From positions 2,542,001-2,606,000 of the forward strand of contig CAJFCV020000004.1 in assembly GCA_904066235.2 (NCBI GenBank): a stretch of DNA of 64,000 nucleotides. Direction: 5' to 3'. Below the pieces are notes generated by a model, which had not been told where the DNA came from, ran no database searches, and worked only from the letters and a program-made list of their open reading frames with translations. The position numbers and the translations under genes were made by a program. Source of the stretch: Bursaphelenchus xylophilus (lineage: Eukaryota > Nematoda > Chromadorea > Rhabditida > Aphelenchoididae). Positions 48,652 to 61,079 of the stretch are shown here, in pieces; position 1 is the stretch's first letter; every line of letters starts with the position of its first letter.

Positions 48652-48897
48652 CAGTGGCGGACTTGATCCAGTGGCAAAACGCGTACCATTTTGAACCCGG
48701 GAAGTATCAAGATCGCAGCAAAATACCTCCATCTCCAAGTGAAAAAATTGATTTTTTTGAAGGGCGAACCCTTTCTCCAACAAAATGACCGGTGCGTTGT
48801 TGAAATCGGGGTTTTTTTTACTTGGAGATGGAGGTATTTTGATATATTTTTGATACTTCCCGGATGCAAAATGGTACGTGTTTTGCAACTGGATCGA
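48652..48897. mobile_element. CAGTGGCGG-type MITE, right end truncated
   Basis: Left end CAGTGGCGGACTTGATCC; inverse halves present; the right end stops within TTGCAACTGGATC, where a CTAACAGGGGAAGT-family scrap begins. Confidence 0.8.
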
Positions 48898-49008
48898 CTT
48901 TACTTTTAGCTCGCGCTTTGCAGGCATGGCCGAGATTTTTAGGCCAAAAGATGACAAAAATGCAACATTTTTTTGCGACATTTGGCACGAAAAGTTTCAT
49001 GGCTATTT

Positions 49009-49460
49009 CTAACAGGGAAGTACCCCAAGTGCGACGCTCAGATTTTGATGAAACTTGGCTCAAATTTAGAAATATTTTTTCTAAAATATATGCAAGAATT
49101 CCACCTCGCGCTTTGCAGAAACAACCGAGATTTTTGTATCGAAAGTCGGCGAAAATTCGAGACTTTTTTTTCGAATTTTGACACGAAAAGTCTCATGCCT
49201 ATTTCTACCATACAGGGTAATCTTTCCATAAAAAATCAATTTTTTCCGCACGGAACGAGCAAAGTTATAGCCAAAAAGTTTTTTCTCTCTGACCGCCCTC
49301 CACGTTTACCGTACTCTCTTGGCAGCAAAGATCGTTCAATATCTCGGCTGTGCCTGCAATGCGCAAGCTAAAACTTTCAGGCATTGATATGTCACTCATG
49401 CCGGAGGTGTGCGCAAAATTTACAAAGGATCCGAGTGTTGCGCTTCAAACACTTCCACAA
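49009..49460. repeat. CTAACAGGGGAAGT-family repeat
   Basis: Begins CTAACAGGGAAGTACCCC; contains CTCGCGCTTTGCAGAAACAA and the usual TCTCTCTGACCGCCCTCC block; ends GAGTGTTGCGCTTCAAACAC. A second partial copy precedes it (48900-49008). Confidence 0.7.
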
Positions 49461-50283
49461 TCTCCTTGTCAATTACCCCGTTTGAACAACAGCTCTCAAA
49501 GAGCGGTTAAAAATTCCGAACGTCGACCTTAAGACAATAGGCGATGTACATTTGCCAACAGAAGCCAAGAATCTCGCCCTTAACGATGCCATTTTTTATC
49601 GTTTTTTTTGGAAACAAAGAAAAAAAAGGAATCAAACAATGACGACATGACCTCAAAGTCCAAGAAGATTCTCGACATCCCCTCAGGGCTTTTTTGAATA
49701 AGTCGAGCGGAACTAGTTTTATGAGGCGCTCTTGCAACGGTTGGCTAAGTCAAGGAAGCGATGGCATAAAGCCAGAGTACTATAGAAAAGATAAATTTGG
49801 ACGGTCTCGGAAAAGGTTTTATTCCCGGAAAGAGGCTGGAATTTTCGGAATTTGAATACATTTGAATTGAACTTTGGATTAAAAGGTTTTCAGAGATCAG
49901 AGATGAAGGTAAAACATCTCAGTTTGACGTGCCCAAGAATGCTCGTTGCATGCAAAAAAAAACAAGAAATTGCATAGTGAAAAGCGCTCCATTTTCGCAC
50001 AATCATTCCAGCGACTTTGTGAACGGGCAAGTAAATTTTCCTTATAAGCCTACAATCAAAGTTTGTGCCAAGTTTCATTATAATCCAATGGTGGCATTTA
50101 TGGCACTTGCTTGGTAAATTTAATTTCTATTATTTCATCAGTAAGCTCAAAACATATCCTAAATGCCTACGGACTTTTATCAGTCTGTCGGGGAAATAGT
50201 GAGCGCTTTGTCGCATCGAAAATCGCAACGCCGCCGAGAAAATGAATTGTGTCGCGGTAAAGTGAAATTGCCGTTAAGATAAA

Positions 50284-50933
50284 TGACTAGGGCTCGAGAC
50301 TTCGCAGCCTGCGGCTGCTCACGTCTCTCGGGCAGCCCTGCGGACAAAGGCAACTTTGCGCCCGGTATCGCTGCTTTTCGCGCGATTTGGACCTGTTCAA
50401 AGTCGAAAACAACATAAACGCTCGCTAAAGCTTTGCCGACGGCCTCCGGCCGCGGCAGAGAAACGCTACGCGTTAGACTGAGCCTAGTAGGAAGTTGTAG
50501 CGTTTTTAAGACCAAAAAGTTAGGATCGCTAAGCTTTCCCTAATCGCTAAGCTCAGGCCAGTCCCAGATTGCTAAGCCGGGGTAAAGAGCCTGCCGGCAT
50601 GAGGCGACGGCCTACGGCCGCCGCGAGACTACATTTTGTTACCTAAAATAATCTCCCTTCCACCCAAACTTGATCAGAACCTCATACAATAAGGAAAAAT
50701 CAACTAAAAAACTCGAAAAAATAGACTCAGCACTCAAAATTATCCAAAGCCAATATTTTTCCCGAAATCGCCGTCAAATTTGGTCCTAAAACGGCCAATC
50801 CCGAGAATCCAGGACCAAAAAAAAATTTTACAAAAATTTCTCGAAAAAATCCAGAAACCCCCGTCATGATGACCGTTTCGCTACCGCCTCTTCACACTCA
50901 GCACTCTCTCCATCTTATCTCTGACCGGAATCG
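50284..50933. repeat. 650-bp direct repeat, copy 1
   Basis: Starts GACTAGGGCTCGAGACTTCG and closely matches 63325-64000. It contains GC-rich self-complementary blocks (GGCCTCCGGCCGCGG; GGCCTACGGCCGCCGCG) and repeated TCGCTAAGC motifs, then AT-rich sequence. CT-rich runs follow it (50975-51045, CTCTCTCTTCCCCGCG), as is common near promoters. It lies about 1.8 kb upstream of the proximal KCC start. Confidence 0.8.
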
Positions 50934-51149
50934 AAAGAGAAAACCTTTGTCTAACCACCCTCCACCCCCTTCCCACTCTCTCTTTTCTCCCGCCAAACGA
51001 AGAAGGAAGCGGTTCTCTGCCCGCTCTCTCTCTTCCCCGCGCTCTTTTTTTGTGTTTTCGTCCATGGAAGTGGGCGTTTTTTCAAGACTGGCACTTCTTG
51101 CACTAAAAGTACCGGGGAAAAAGATACGACTATGTCCGAAATGACATAG

Positions 51150-52858
51150 AGATTCCGAATATGTAACTTTTAGACTAATTTTAGTTGGAAATTTTTGGGA
51201 TTTGACGACTTTTCCGATTCGGGATTTTTTGGGACCGCCGCTTCAAACACGATTTCTGATCATATCTCTCGGAATCGTATCCCAGCTTCTGGTTGTAGAA
51301 TCCTTACTAAATTGTCTATCATGTAACGGGCGGGATTTTTGAATTTCGACCTTGTTCCCGAGGTATAGTAACTTTCGTGAAAGTAAGTAAAATCCAAAAA
51401 TTCGGAAATTCGAATACTGCTTTTTCAACCTGTGCGTATTTTAGGAATCGACATCTGTTTCTGTAGCAGCTCAATGTGCTGAATACGATGGACAAAATTA
51501 AAATCCGAAAAAGTTCGATTCCAAGCCCTCAGGGCCGAATTTTGGCCGAAATTTCGATTTTTTTTTCGACCGCACGGTGCGCACAGAATATTGCAAGTAG
51601 AAAGCTGAAACTTGGCACGATGGTAGTTCATTTTGTGTCCTATAGCACCCATATAATCAATTTGTTCAACCCCGCTAATTGCCCTGAGGGCGATTTTTTT
51701 CGCACGGTGCACCAAAAATCGACCGAAATTTCCGGCCGCTCTGGCGGCCGTAATTTCAAAGATACGAAGACGATGTAAGCGGGTAATTTGTAGAGCTCTT
51801 CGAGCTCTATAATCTATAGTTGGACATTTTTGACATCGTTGTTGTACATCAGAGCGAAAAATTTGAAAAAGTCAAAATTTTGAAAATTTCGAAAAATTTC
51901 GTTTTCCGTCGGGAGATTCTATTGAGGACATGGCTATGTAGAATGTTCTGAAAAAATTTTGTGACAATCTTCGAGCAAAAAGAAATCGATCAGCGAGCCG
52001 TTTTTTTCGAATTTCGACCTGGGAGCCGAGAACGAATTTTTTGAAATTCGCACTGTGCAAATCGTATTTTTTACAGTAAGCCATAGCTAAAATACGAAGT
52101 GCACTACAAAAAAGAAAGACACGTACTAATAGGAAGTCGGGTACGTAGAATTCAATGGAATCAAAAAAATCCAGAAATTCCGTCATCATGACGGGGTTTT
52201 GTGTAAGTGTAAGTTTGTACATGGCCGTATCTACACATACATGGAGTTATCTCTTAGTTATGAATTTGCTTTCCCGATATGGACCTGTAGAAGCTTGCAT
52301 TTCAATATTCCCCGGTCTAATTAAAAGATACGAAAAAAGGTCTTTTTTTGGGATTTTTTTCGTAAATTTTGAAATTTCGAAAAAATTTCGACAGTGATTG
52401 TCCCATTATGTACCATACGCGACGAAACCAAAAATCAAGTCCATACCTATAAAACGAAGCGAGATATGGCAGCTCAAAGTTTCGACTTTTCATGACGTCA
52501 TAGGTCACTCAAAATTGAAAATTTCGAACTTTTTTTTAAATACTCAAAGAGAGGATCTAAAAGAACCACCATGCCAAAAATCAAGTCAATCGGGGCAAAA
52601 CAAAAGTATAACCACAAACCCTACGAATACTTGTATTTTTTTTTTAGATAGACCTCCTGGAATATGTTGACAATTAATACGTGACCCTTGACTTCCAACT
52701 GTAATATAAGTCATCATAATTTCCCTAAATTGCCTTACTGTATCACGTATTTTTAGGCCATCAAAATCCGATATTCCCCTATTCTAAAACTCTCAAGAAA
52801 TCTCCTAGAAAAAACTGAGCCACCTTTAAGTCGAACCCTCGATTTTGACCCTCTTCAG
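51150..52858. other. KCC long intron, nothing recognised
   Basis: AT-rich sequence with short unrecognised open frames on both strands and three variants of the small palindrome (CGCACGGTGCG at ~51570, GCACGGTGCACC at ~51700, GCACTGTGCAA at ~52050). Confidence 0.4.
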
Positions 52859-52973
52859 AGACGGCTCAACGGACGGCAAAGGCGGCCCCGAAAAAGCGGA
52901 ACATGAAGAGCTTATGAGGGCCCACAAAAGGAGAGACCTTGAGAAAGTTCAAAGCGCCGGAGGGACCGAATAA
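52859..52973 (+). CDS. Candidate terminal exon of an unknown plus-strand gene
   Basis: After a TTTTGACCCTCTTCAG acceptor, 38 codons run to TAA, encoding a charged segment (DGKGGPEKAEHEELMRAHKR, then RDLEKVQSAGGTE). AATAAA follows at 53030-53035. Composition is coding-like and unlike the AT-rich surroundings. No upstream exon was identified and I do not recognise the protein. If real, it would be a gene nested in the KCC intron on the opposite strand. Confidence 0.25.
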
Positions 52974-53364
52974 GTCAGAAACATGACATTCCTCCTTGTC
53001 TTGGGACGTCAGCGTGCGTGCAGCTGCGTAATAAAGAGGTTATGAGAGTGGTTGATTGCTTGCATAAATTTGCACATTTAACGGCCTAGAAAAATTCGCT
53101 TAGACTACAGCGAAATGATGCATAAAGTAAGGATGTCCTAAGGGCAGACGTCTCTGCGAAGGTCAAAAACAAAAAATAGACGGTTCTTTTTGGGAATAAT
53201 GGGTTGCTTTTGAAGCGGTAAACAAAAAATAAGGACGTTCTATAACTTCATAAGGAAGGCTATGCAAATCTTGGCCAAAAAAATGTAAACTTTCAAAAGG
53301 AATGGACTAAAAATAACTTGAACAAGATGACATTCATGGTTGATAAATGTAATTTACAATTTGC

Positions 53365-53815
53365 AGAGGAAGTATCCCAAGTGCGACGCTCAGATTTTGA
53401 TGAAACTTGGCACAAATTTAAAATAATTTTTTCTACAATATATGCGAGAATTCTAGCTCGCGCTTTGCAGAAATAACCGAGATTTTTTGATCCAAAGTTG
53501 GCGAAAATTTGACACTTTTTGCCGATTTTTTTGGCTCGAAAAGTTTTATGTGTATTTTTACTATAAAGGGTAATTTTTCCACAAAAAATCAACTTTTAAC
53601 GCACGAAACTATCAGAGTTATCGCCAAAAAGTGTTTTTTTCTCTGATCGCTCTCCACGTCTAGCGTACTCTCTCAGCGGCAAAGATGGTTCAATATCTTG
53701 GAGGCGCTTGCAAAGCGCGAGCTAAAACTTTCAGTAACTGATACTTAGTTTATGACCAAAATGTGTACAAAATTTGAAGAAAATCTGAGCGTCGAACTTG
53801 GAGGTACAGTAGAGC
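53365..53815. repeat. CTAACAGGGGAAGT-family repeat
   Basis: Nearly complete copy: GAAGTATCCCAAGTGCGACG at the left, TCGCGCTTTGCAGAAATAAC in the middle, GAGCGTCGAACTTGGAGGTA at the right. Directly after it (to 54045) is a proline-rich open stretch behind a TTTTCAG acceptor that I could not assign. Confidence 0.75.
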
Positions 53816-55079
53816 CTTTTAAATCTCTTGTCAGCCCAAAAAGATCGTTTTCAAAGATGTTTCTTTTCCCAAAAAAAAAAATCATTCCCAAATTTTCAGC
53901 AGCCCTTCGGAGCCTTGGTATAATCGCCACCGAACTCCCAGACAATCTTCTCCACTCAATTCCCAGTAAACCCATGATGAAATTACACCCGGTTGTTATC
54001 CTAGGCGAACGACAAGATAAGAGCGCTCTTCCTGTCCCCCCTTAATTGCCGCTGGGGAACAAAACTTTGCGGGCGCCACACGACATCGCCAGAAGAAACA
54101 AAAACTAACAGTGGGACTATATTTATAGGACATTGTTCGAGCTTTCGTAAAATCTTTGGGGGACTGGGTGCACCGTGCAGTAAATAAAATAAAACGATCG
54201 TAAAAATTGACAGAGGATAAAGTGGGATATAAAATTCGGTTTGGTGGTAGTAAGTAGCAGTGGTAGTTGTGCTATGAGATATCCAGAAAATTTACGCCGG
54301 CTAAAATACGAAATTTTTTGATTGAAAAATTTTGTTGCACTGTGCGTTGGGAAGACTAAAAAATCAAAAATTTCGAATTTTTCGGGACAATAAAAGTACA
54401 AAAATCGTTTCTGAGTAGCAGCTACTACTTTTTTCAATATGAAAAAGGATTTCTTTTATTCCAAAAAGCCCCTAAAATCGAAAACGGATAAAAAACTTGA
54501 AAAAATAGAAATCTCTCCCAAAACATCGATAATACCCAAACCCAATTCTAATTACAACCTCCAAGAAAGTCATGTGGAAACTCGTGTGAATAATGGGAAT
54601 TGAAGCGGGTGGGGCGGGATAATGGGCCAAGTCAGAGCTAATGTCTCTAATGGCAAATGGTCATAAATAATGTAAATTCCTGCAAAAAGTGTAAAGTGCA
54701 TCCGAAAAATTAATGTACATATTGGTCTTGAGACAGGTTACAAAAGCAATAAAATTTTTTTGGGAAATTTAAATTTTTTTGTTACTTTAATGGCGCAGGC
54801 TGCGCCCTAGTGTAGGGTTTTGAACTATGACATTTTTCAACTGTTTGGTGTGTATTTTTTATTTTTAAATTTTAAAAAATCATAATAAAAATTAATAAAA
54901 AAGCTTTGCGACTTGCATCAGAAATTTTTGTTTGCGAGCTGCGCCCGAGGTTTCTTCAAAAGTAATACTAAAATTTCCGGGAGGTTTGTTTTGGGCCAGT
55001 GATTGTCACCATGACAAAAAAAATAAATTAAAAATGCTATTGTATATATATTTACCCAGTTGCCATAGATTTTTGCCAA

Positions 55080-55665
55080 AAATTCCTTTGCACCGTGCAA
55101 AAACAAAAAATACCGGAAAATCTCGATCCGCAGTGCAAAAATAAAATTGGTCTAAAAAATTGCTGTATAGGCAATTCTAAGTATACTAATGCAAATTAAA
55201 TCTTGACTTTACACAATAAGCAATAAAACTGCAGTTTTCAAATTTTGCACAGTGCAGACTGCAAAAAGTCCAGAAATCCTAAGGGCACTGTACAAAAAAT
55301 AAAATTGCTATAAAAAACTAGTGTAGTAGGCTTTAAATAATACCATTTACTGTATCAAAACTTCTTTTCGTCAGCACTGTGCAGAAAAAATTGAATTTTT
55401 ATTTCCGCACAGTGCAGACTGCAAAAAGTCCAGAAATCTTAAGTGCACTGTGCAAAAAATAAAATTGCTACAAAAACAAGTCTTTTATGCTTTAAAAAAT
55501 ACTATTTGCTGTATCAAAACTTCTTTTCGTCAGCACTGTGCAGAAAAAATTCAATTTTTATTTCCGCACAGTGCAGCCCTCAAAAAAGTCTAAAAATCCC
55601 TCTGCACAGTGCAGACCTCAAAAAAGCCTAAAAATCCCTCTGCACAGTGCAAATTCAAACTATTT
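55080..55665. repeat. ~160-bp tandem repeat rich in GCACAGTGC palindromes
   Basis: Units set by TCAAAACTTCTTTTCGTCAG at about 55355 and 55514 (period 159-160). Each holds CAGCACTGTGCAG and CGCACAGTGCAG plus AAAGTCCAGAAATC. Shorter variants flank it on both sides. Confidence 0.75.
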
Positions 55666-56399
55666 TTGTCAAAGTCCAAACACAAAACTTTCACCAAAAT
55701 TTCAAAAATTTAAAATTTAAAAATCCCAAACAAGACGTTCTAGGACTAAAAACGAACCACCGAGGTCAAGCCGCACCCCAACGACGTGCTGTTTTAATAT
55801 GCCGAGTCCGCGAAACATCTTAATTTTTTGAGCCCCAAAAAAGCCGTAAAACCGCCTGAGGGGTTTTTGAACGAGAGGTCTGGGGAAAGTTTATAAAAAA
55901 CAGTGGCGGAAAAAAAAAATTTTTTTCTCGGATATCCCAAGGACTTTGGAGTTCGGATATCGGCTTTTGCTCCCGAAAAACTTTTTACATTTTTTTACAT
56001 AGGCGTATAGAGTTTCTTAGTAAACATAAACAGTTGTAAGACTACTAATTATAATTTTTCTTCTGGGATTTTTGCGAATCTGACGTCAAAAAAACCCAAA
56101 ATAACACGACAATTTGTCTAACGGAAACATTTTTCGGCTCTTGTGCTTCGTTTTTCGCGGATTGCTTATGGGAATTTCCGGAACACGTAACCCCTCCAAA
56201 TGCACTTCAACATGTAATAGAGCAAAAACTTGGTCTCGACATGTGAATAGAGGGTTGAAATTAAGTTCGAAATGAAAAATATACACGAAACAGGCGATAA
56301 ATGGCATAGTTTTAAACTCTAGACTAGGGCGCAGCCTGCAGCATTAAAATAACAAAAAATTCACAATTGTTTATAAAATTTTTATTGCCCTTGAACGCT

Positions 56400-56540
56400 G
56401 CCTCAGAACGAACATAATAGGGTTCGGACGGGGTATATACCCGGGGTATATACCCCCGTATATACCCGGGTATAAACCCAAATACCCGAGAGGCCGGGTA
56501 TTTTCGGGTATTTATGGGTATATTCAAAGTATTTTTGCAT
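56400..56540. repeat. GGGTATATACCC simple-palindrome array
   Basis: Overlapping copies of GGGTATATACCC and TACCCGGGTA form a local simple repeat. Another short run is at 56800-56845, next to the palindrome that starts at 56841. Confidence 0.7.
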
Positions 56541-56840
56541 TCAAAAAATGTAAAAAAAGTTGAGTTTTGTCATAAAAAAATCAATAAATGTTGACATTTT
56601 GTTATAGTTTCATTTTTGCCGCTGAAAACTTGGTTCTAAATTGCTAAACTTTTTCATTGTTAAAGTACCAGTTTTGTTTGTTGTAGTTGGCAAAATAAAG
56701 ATTATCACTCCAAACATTATTAGGTTAATGAATAAGTTGCCGCTTATTCATTAACTACTTCATATTGGTACTATATTGGACTAATTTAGGCTAATTTTAT
56801 AAATACCCGAATATACCCGAGATTTCGGGTATATACGGGT

Positions 56841-58381
56841 ATATAAGAAGGGTGCGTTATATTATTCCAAAAAGTTTCAAACTTACTTCATTTTTAGCCT
56901 ACATGAAATTTTGTGGCCTACTTCAAAATCTGGTCTGCCTAGGTGAAAAAATTTCATGTGGGCGAAAAAAAAAATTTTTTTTTTTGGCATAGGTGGTTTC
57001 TTTTCATGTGGGCGAATTTTTTTTTTTTTTTTTGGCATATCAGTCTGTCGGGAAAATAACGGCGGATCGTCGCGCCTCGGAATCGCCCATCATCGCTTTG
57101 CGACGGCGAAGTTTGTGATCTCAGAAATTGGAAAGATGAAGAAATGGAAGTAGGCTAAAACCGAGATTTTGGCCTAGTTCATGCAGTCGGTGAAGATGTA
57201 GGCCAAACCGAGATTTGGCCTAGTTCATGCAAGCGGTCAGGAACTAGGCGGAAATCATGGTTTTGGCCTAGTTGATTAAATCGAAGTTGATTAAATCGAA
57301 CTAGGCCAAAACCATGATTTTCGCCTACTTCCTGCCCGCTTGGATGAACTAAGCCAAATCCACGTTTCCGCCCAGATCATAGAAAATCGTAAAACAGGTG
57401 GAGTTATATATCCAAAAATTCGCAAAATTTTTCTGATTCAGAATATGTAAAAATTAGCTGCCTAATTTTGGTTTGTAAGGGTGAAAAATTCCTCAAAGCT
57501 TTTCTCGAAACACCATGAAAATCCCTTTTTGACCGTTTTTACCAATAAGAAAATAAAAATTCAATGGATAAATGTGTCTTGCCCACAGCAATTTCGCGTC
57601 ACGGCACGAAAATAATTATTTGGCATTCTGTTCAAGAGGCGTCCTATTGGTAAACAAGTTGTTGATTTCGCAATGTTTTTTCAAGCGTTTGATTTGGTAA
57701 AAGGACGCCACCTGTTTTAGGATTTTCTATGATCTGGGCGGAAACGTGGATTTGGCTTAGTTCATCCAAGCGGGTAGGAAGTAGGCGAAAATCATGGTTT
57801 TGGCCTAGTTCGATTTAATCAACTTCGATTTAATCAACTAGGCCGAAACCCAAAATCTCGGTTTGGCCTACATCTTCACCGACTGCATGAACTAGGCCAA
57901 AATCTCGGTTTTGGCCTACATCTTCACCGACTTCACCGACTGCATGAACTAGGCCAAAATCTCGGTTTTGGCCTACATCTTCACCGACTTCACCGACTGC
58001 ATGAACTAGGCCAAAATCTCGGTTTTAGCCTACTTCCATTTCTTCATCTTTCCAATTTCTGAGATCACAAACTTCGCCGTCGCAAAGTGATGATGGGCGA
58101 TTCCGAGGCGCGACGGTCCGCCGTTGCTTTCCCGACAGACTGACGTATGAAAAAAAAAACCACCTATGCAAAAAAAAAAAAAAATTTCGCCCACATGAAA
58201 AAAAACCACCTATGCCAAAAAAAAATTATTTTTTTTTTGCCCACATGAAAAAAAACCACCTATGCCAAAAAAAAATATTTTTTTTTTTGCCTAGATTAAA
58301 AAAAAACAAAAATTTCATGTAGGCTAAAAATGAAGTAAGTTTGAAACTTTTTGGAATAATATAACGCACCCTTCTTATATA
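56841..58381. repeat. Long palindrome with internal tandem units
   Basis: Arms 56841-57402 and 57711-58381: TATAAGAAGGGTGCGTTATA at the left, its inverse at the right end. Sub-terminal TCAGTCTGTCGGGAAAATAA and TTTCCCGACAGACTGA also pair. The right arm is longer because a unit containing CATCTTCACCGACTTCACCG and AACTAGGCCAAAATCTCGG is repeated (57860-58030). The 310-bp centre includes a piece of the pigq-1 intron palindrome family. Confidence 0.8.
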
Positions 58382-58479
58382 CCTTCCGAACCCTACATAA
58401 ATCGACTAAAATTTGTTTTTAAAAATTTTTTCGAGGTTGGGAGATTCCAAAAGTGGGAGACCTACGAGTCCCTGAAAAG

Positions 58480-58760
58480 CCTTTGAGACCTCGCTGGCGA
58501 AGGCTCAGCGGAGACTTGGCGAAGGCTTCAAGACCAAAATTTGCGGCAAAAAAATAAAGATCCGTAACCCTTATCTACATTTTTTTATATATTACTGATG
58601 TGAACGCATGTAAAATACCTCAAAATATGTGATAAGCTATCCTAGAAGCCAAAAAATCTTATTATTTTTGCTAACTAAGCCTTCTTCCAGCTTCCCCCTG
58701 CATTTATTTCCCCTAAAACTTCAACTCCAACTGTCGAAAAAAGTAAATAGACTTCTTCCA
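58480..58760. repeat. Single arm of the 9.5-10.7 kb repeat family
   Basis: Contains TTACTGATGTGAACGCATG, AAATACCTCAAAATATGTG and CTAACTAAGCCTTCTTCC, as in the left arm at 9.5-9.8 kb. Confidence 0.65.
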
Positions 58761-59224
58761 AATGTAACAAAATACAGTATTCCAAGCCTCCAAAAAAATT
58801 CCAAAACTTGCTTCAGCGCCCTCAAGCGATTAGACAAGAAACGCCTCGGAGACCTGGCTTATCTCGCATCTGCGTTCTGTTTGTGACGTTCCGGCACATG
58901 CCAAAAAAATGAAGTCCTCAAAAGAGCGCAGAATACGAATCGAATTCAATTTATCCCCCTTTTTCGATAGAAAAGAACTTGCGCTATTTTTGGACTGTAA
59001 CAAGATTGGAGGTGGGGTAATGCAAAATGACCCTAATCGAATGGGATATTGGATTGGGTTCTAATGGATTTCAGAGTTTACGGAGTTGAGGCAGTCTGGA
59101 ATACTTCAAATTGAAAAAAAAACAAAAAATCGTCAAAAAAATTTTTCGGCTACAGTAAACGCACCAAAAAAATTACTGTGGAGCAAGTCGGCAAATTTTT
59201 TTTACTGCACCGGTCAATTTTTTA

Positions 59225-59775
59225 TCGCTTTTTTGCCACTGTGCTGTGCAAAATTTTATTATTTTTTGATTGCACTGTGCAAAAACATTTGAAAAATTTG
59301 CACAGTGCAAACGAAAAAATAGGCTTTTTTGGCCATTGCACAGTGCGAAGTTTTATTATTTTTTGATTGCACTGTGCAATTTTACCCTTGAAAAATTTGC
59401 ACTGTGCGTTGGAAAAATTGGCTTTTTTGGTCATTGCACTGTGCGAAATTTTATTATTTTTTGATTGCACTGTGCAATTTTACCCTTGAAAAATTTGCAC
59501 TGTGCGTTGGAAAAATTGGCTTTTTTGGTCATTGCACTGTGCGAAATTTTATTATTTTTTGATTGCACAGTGCAATGTTAAGTTTGAAAAATTTGCACTG
59601 TGCAATCGAAAAATAGGCTTTTTCGGTCATTGCACAGTGCGAAATTTTATTACTTTTTGATCGCACAGTGCAATGTTAAGTTTGAAAAATTTGCACCGTG
59701 CAATGGAAAAAATAGGCTTTTTAGGCCATTGCACTGTGCGAAAATTTTCATTTTTGTTTTGCACAGTGCAAATAA
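59225..59775. repeat. ~98-bp tandem repeat, about five units
   Basis: Units set by TTTTATTATTTTTTGATTGC at about 59254, 59351, 59450, 59547 and 59645 (period 97-99). Each unit carries two or three palindromes TGCACAGTGCA or TGCACTGTGCA and the block AAAATTGGCTTTTTTGG. A stray unit is at 60550-60600. Confidence 0.85.
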
Positions 59776-60605
59776 ATTTTTTAAAATATTGACCTTGCAA
59801 GGAAGTAAAATAATTTTTTCATCTTTTTCACAAAAAAAAGTCAAAAAATTTCACTTACATTTCCTCATTTGCTCATCAGGCAGACCAAATTTTTGTATCC
59901 AAAATACGTACAAATTTCTTTGCAAAGACAGTAAACAAAAATTTGAGGCTCAGTAAAATATTACTGCAGCAGTAATTAGGTCAAAATAACTAAAAATTTC
60001 AAAATGAAATACGAGTGTTCCTCTTGGGTTCAATTAAATCTCACGTTCCCAAATTTTATCTCTAATCTTTGAACGAAAATTCGCGGCGCGATTCGGGATA
60101 AACGCTCCTGATTTGGGGGGAGAAATGACCTTATCCTAGACATAAAAATTTTATTTTCATTTTGAAACTTTTTTCCGACCATATTTTATGGCTGAATTTG
60201 GGGAGAAATTTGGAAATGAACAATGAGGGATAAAGATACGTAGTGGAGAAATTGGACAAAGGATTATCGAGTGGAAGAAATTTTTTTTTGCTTTGGCGGA
60301 ATTTCGGATAATTTTTGAAAAGTCCAAACGCTTTGTTTTTTTGTATTTGAACAGCCTTGTTAGTGGATGATACAGTTTACGTATACAAATATTATTGTCA
60401 TGAGAACTGAAATATTGCAGATATCATCGGCAAATAGCTTAAAGAACCCCCGTACAACAAAAGCTGTCTATAACGAACAATTTTTCCAAGGCCTCTTAGG
60501 CACTTCCTACAGCCCGTTTTTGAGCACCCACCTTTCCTGCGCCCCCTAATTGCACTGTGCATTCGAAAAAATTGGCTTTTTTGGCCGTTGCACAGTGCGA
60601 AAATA

Positions 60606-61072
60606 CAGGGTCTTACAAAAAACGTGAAGGAAAGTGGAAGGCTATAACTTCCGGCGGAGGCTCCGCAGAGACTTCATATTTGAAATATGTATTTTTAACA
60701 GACATAAGTTTTTGTTTATCAAATAACAAGCTTTTGAAGTGCTAACTGAGGTCGCTACGACCTTCTGAAGTAGAGGCATCTCTACCCCGAAAACCAGGTT
60801 TTTTCGGTTGAAAATGATCGAGAAATTTCGGACTTTGTCGGTTGAAAATCACCAGGAAATGTTAGATGTTTTGGGGGTTTCTTGATATAGACTTTAAGAA
60901 AACGTCGAAAAAATTGCAAGTGTTGGCACTTTCCTCCTCTTTTTCAACATCACCCATATCGAAACCCCCCAAAAAATCCGACATTTCCTGGTGATTAAAT
61001 ACGAAGTCTCTGCGCCGCCTCCGCCGGAAGTTATAGCCTTCCACTTTCCTTCACATTTTTTGTAAGACCCTG
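60606..61072. mobile_element. Mariner-type foldback, CAGGGTC ends
   Basis: TA|CAGGGTCTTACAAAAA at the left, TTTTTGTAAGACCCTG|TA at the right. Arms share GTGGAAGGCTATAACTTCCG and complement. TA target duplication and a CAGGG terminus fit the Tc1/mariner superfamily. No transposase. Confidence 0.85.
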
Positions 61073-61079
61073 TATTCTA

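Noticed and set aside
50866..51144. 92-codon plus-strand frame after the 650-bp repeat
   Set aside because: Ser/Arg-rich translation of a CT-rich promoter-like tract; no splice or family support.
59225..59775. CRISPR-like array
   Set aside because: Regular spacing, but the spacers are copies of each other and the host is a eukaryote; it is a tandem repeat.
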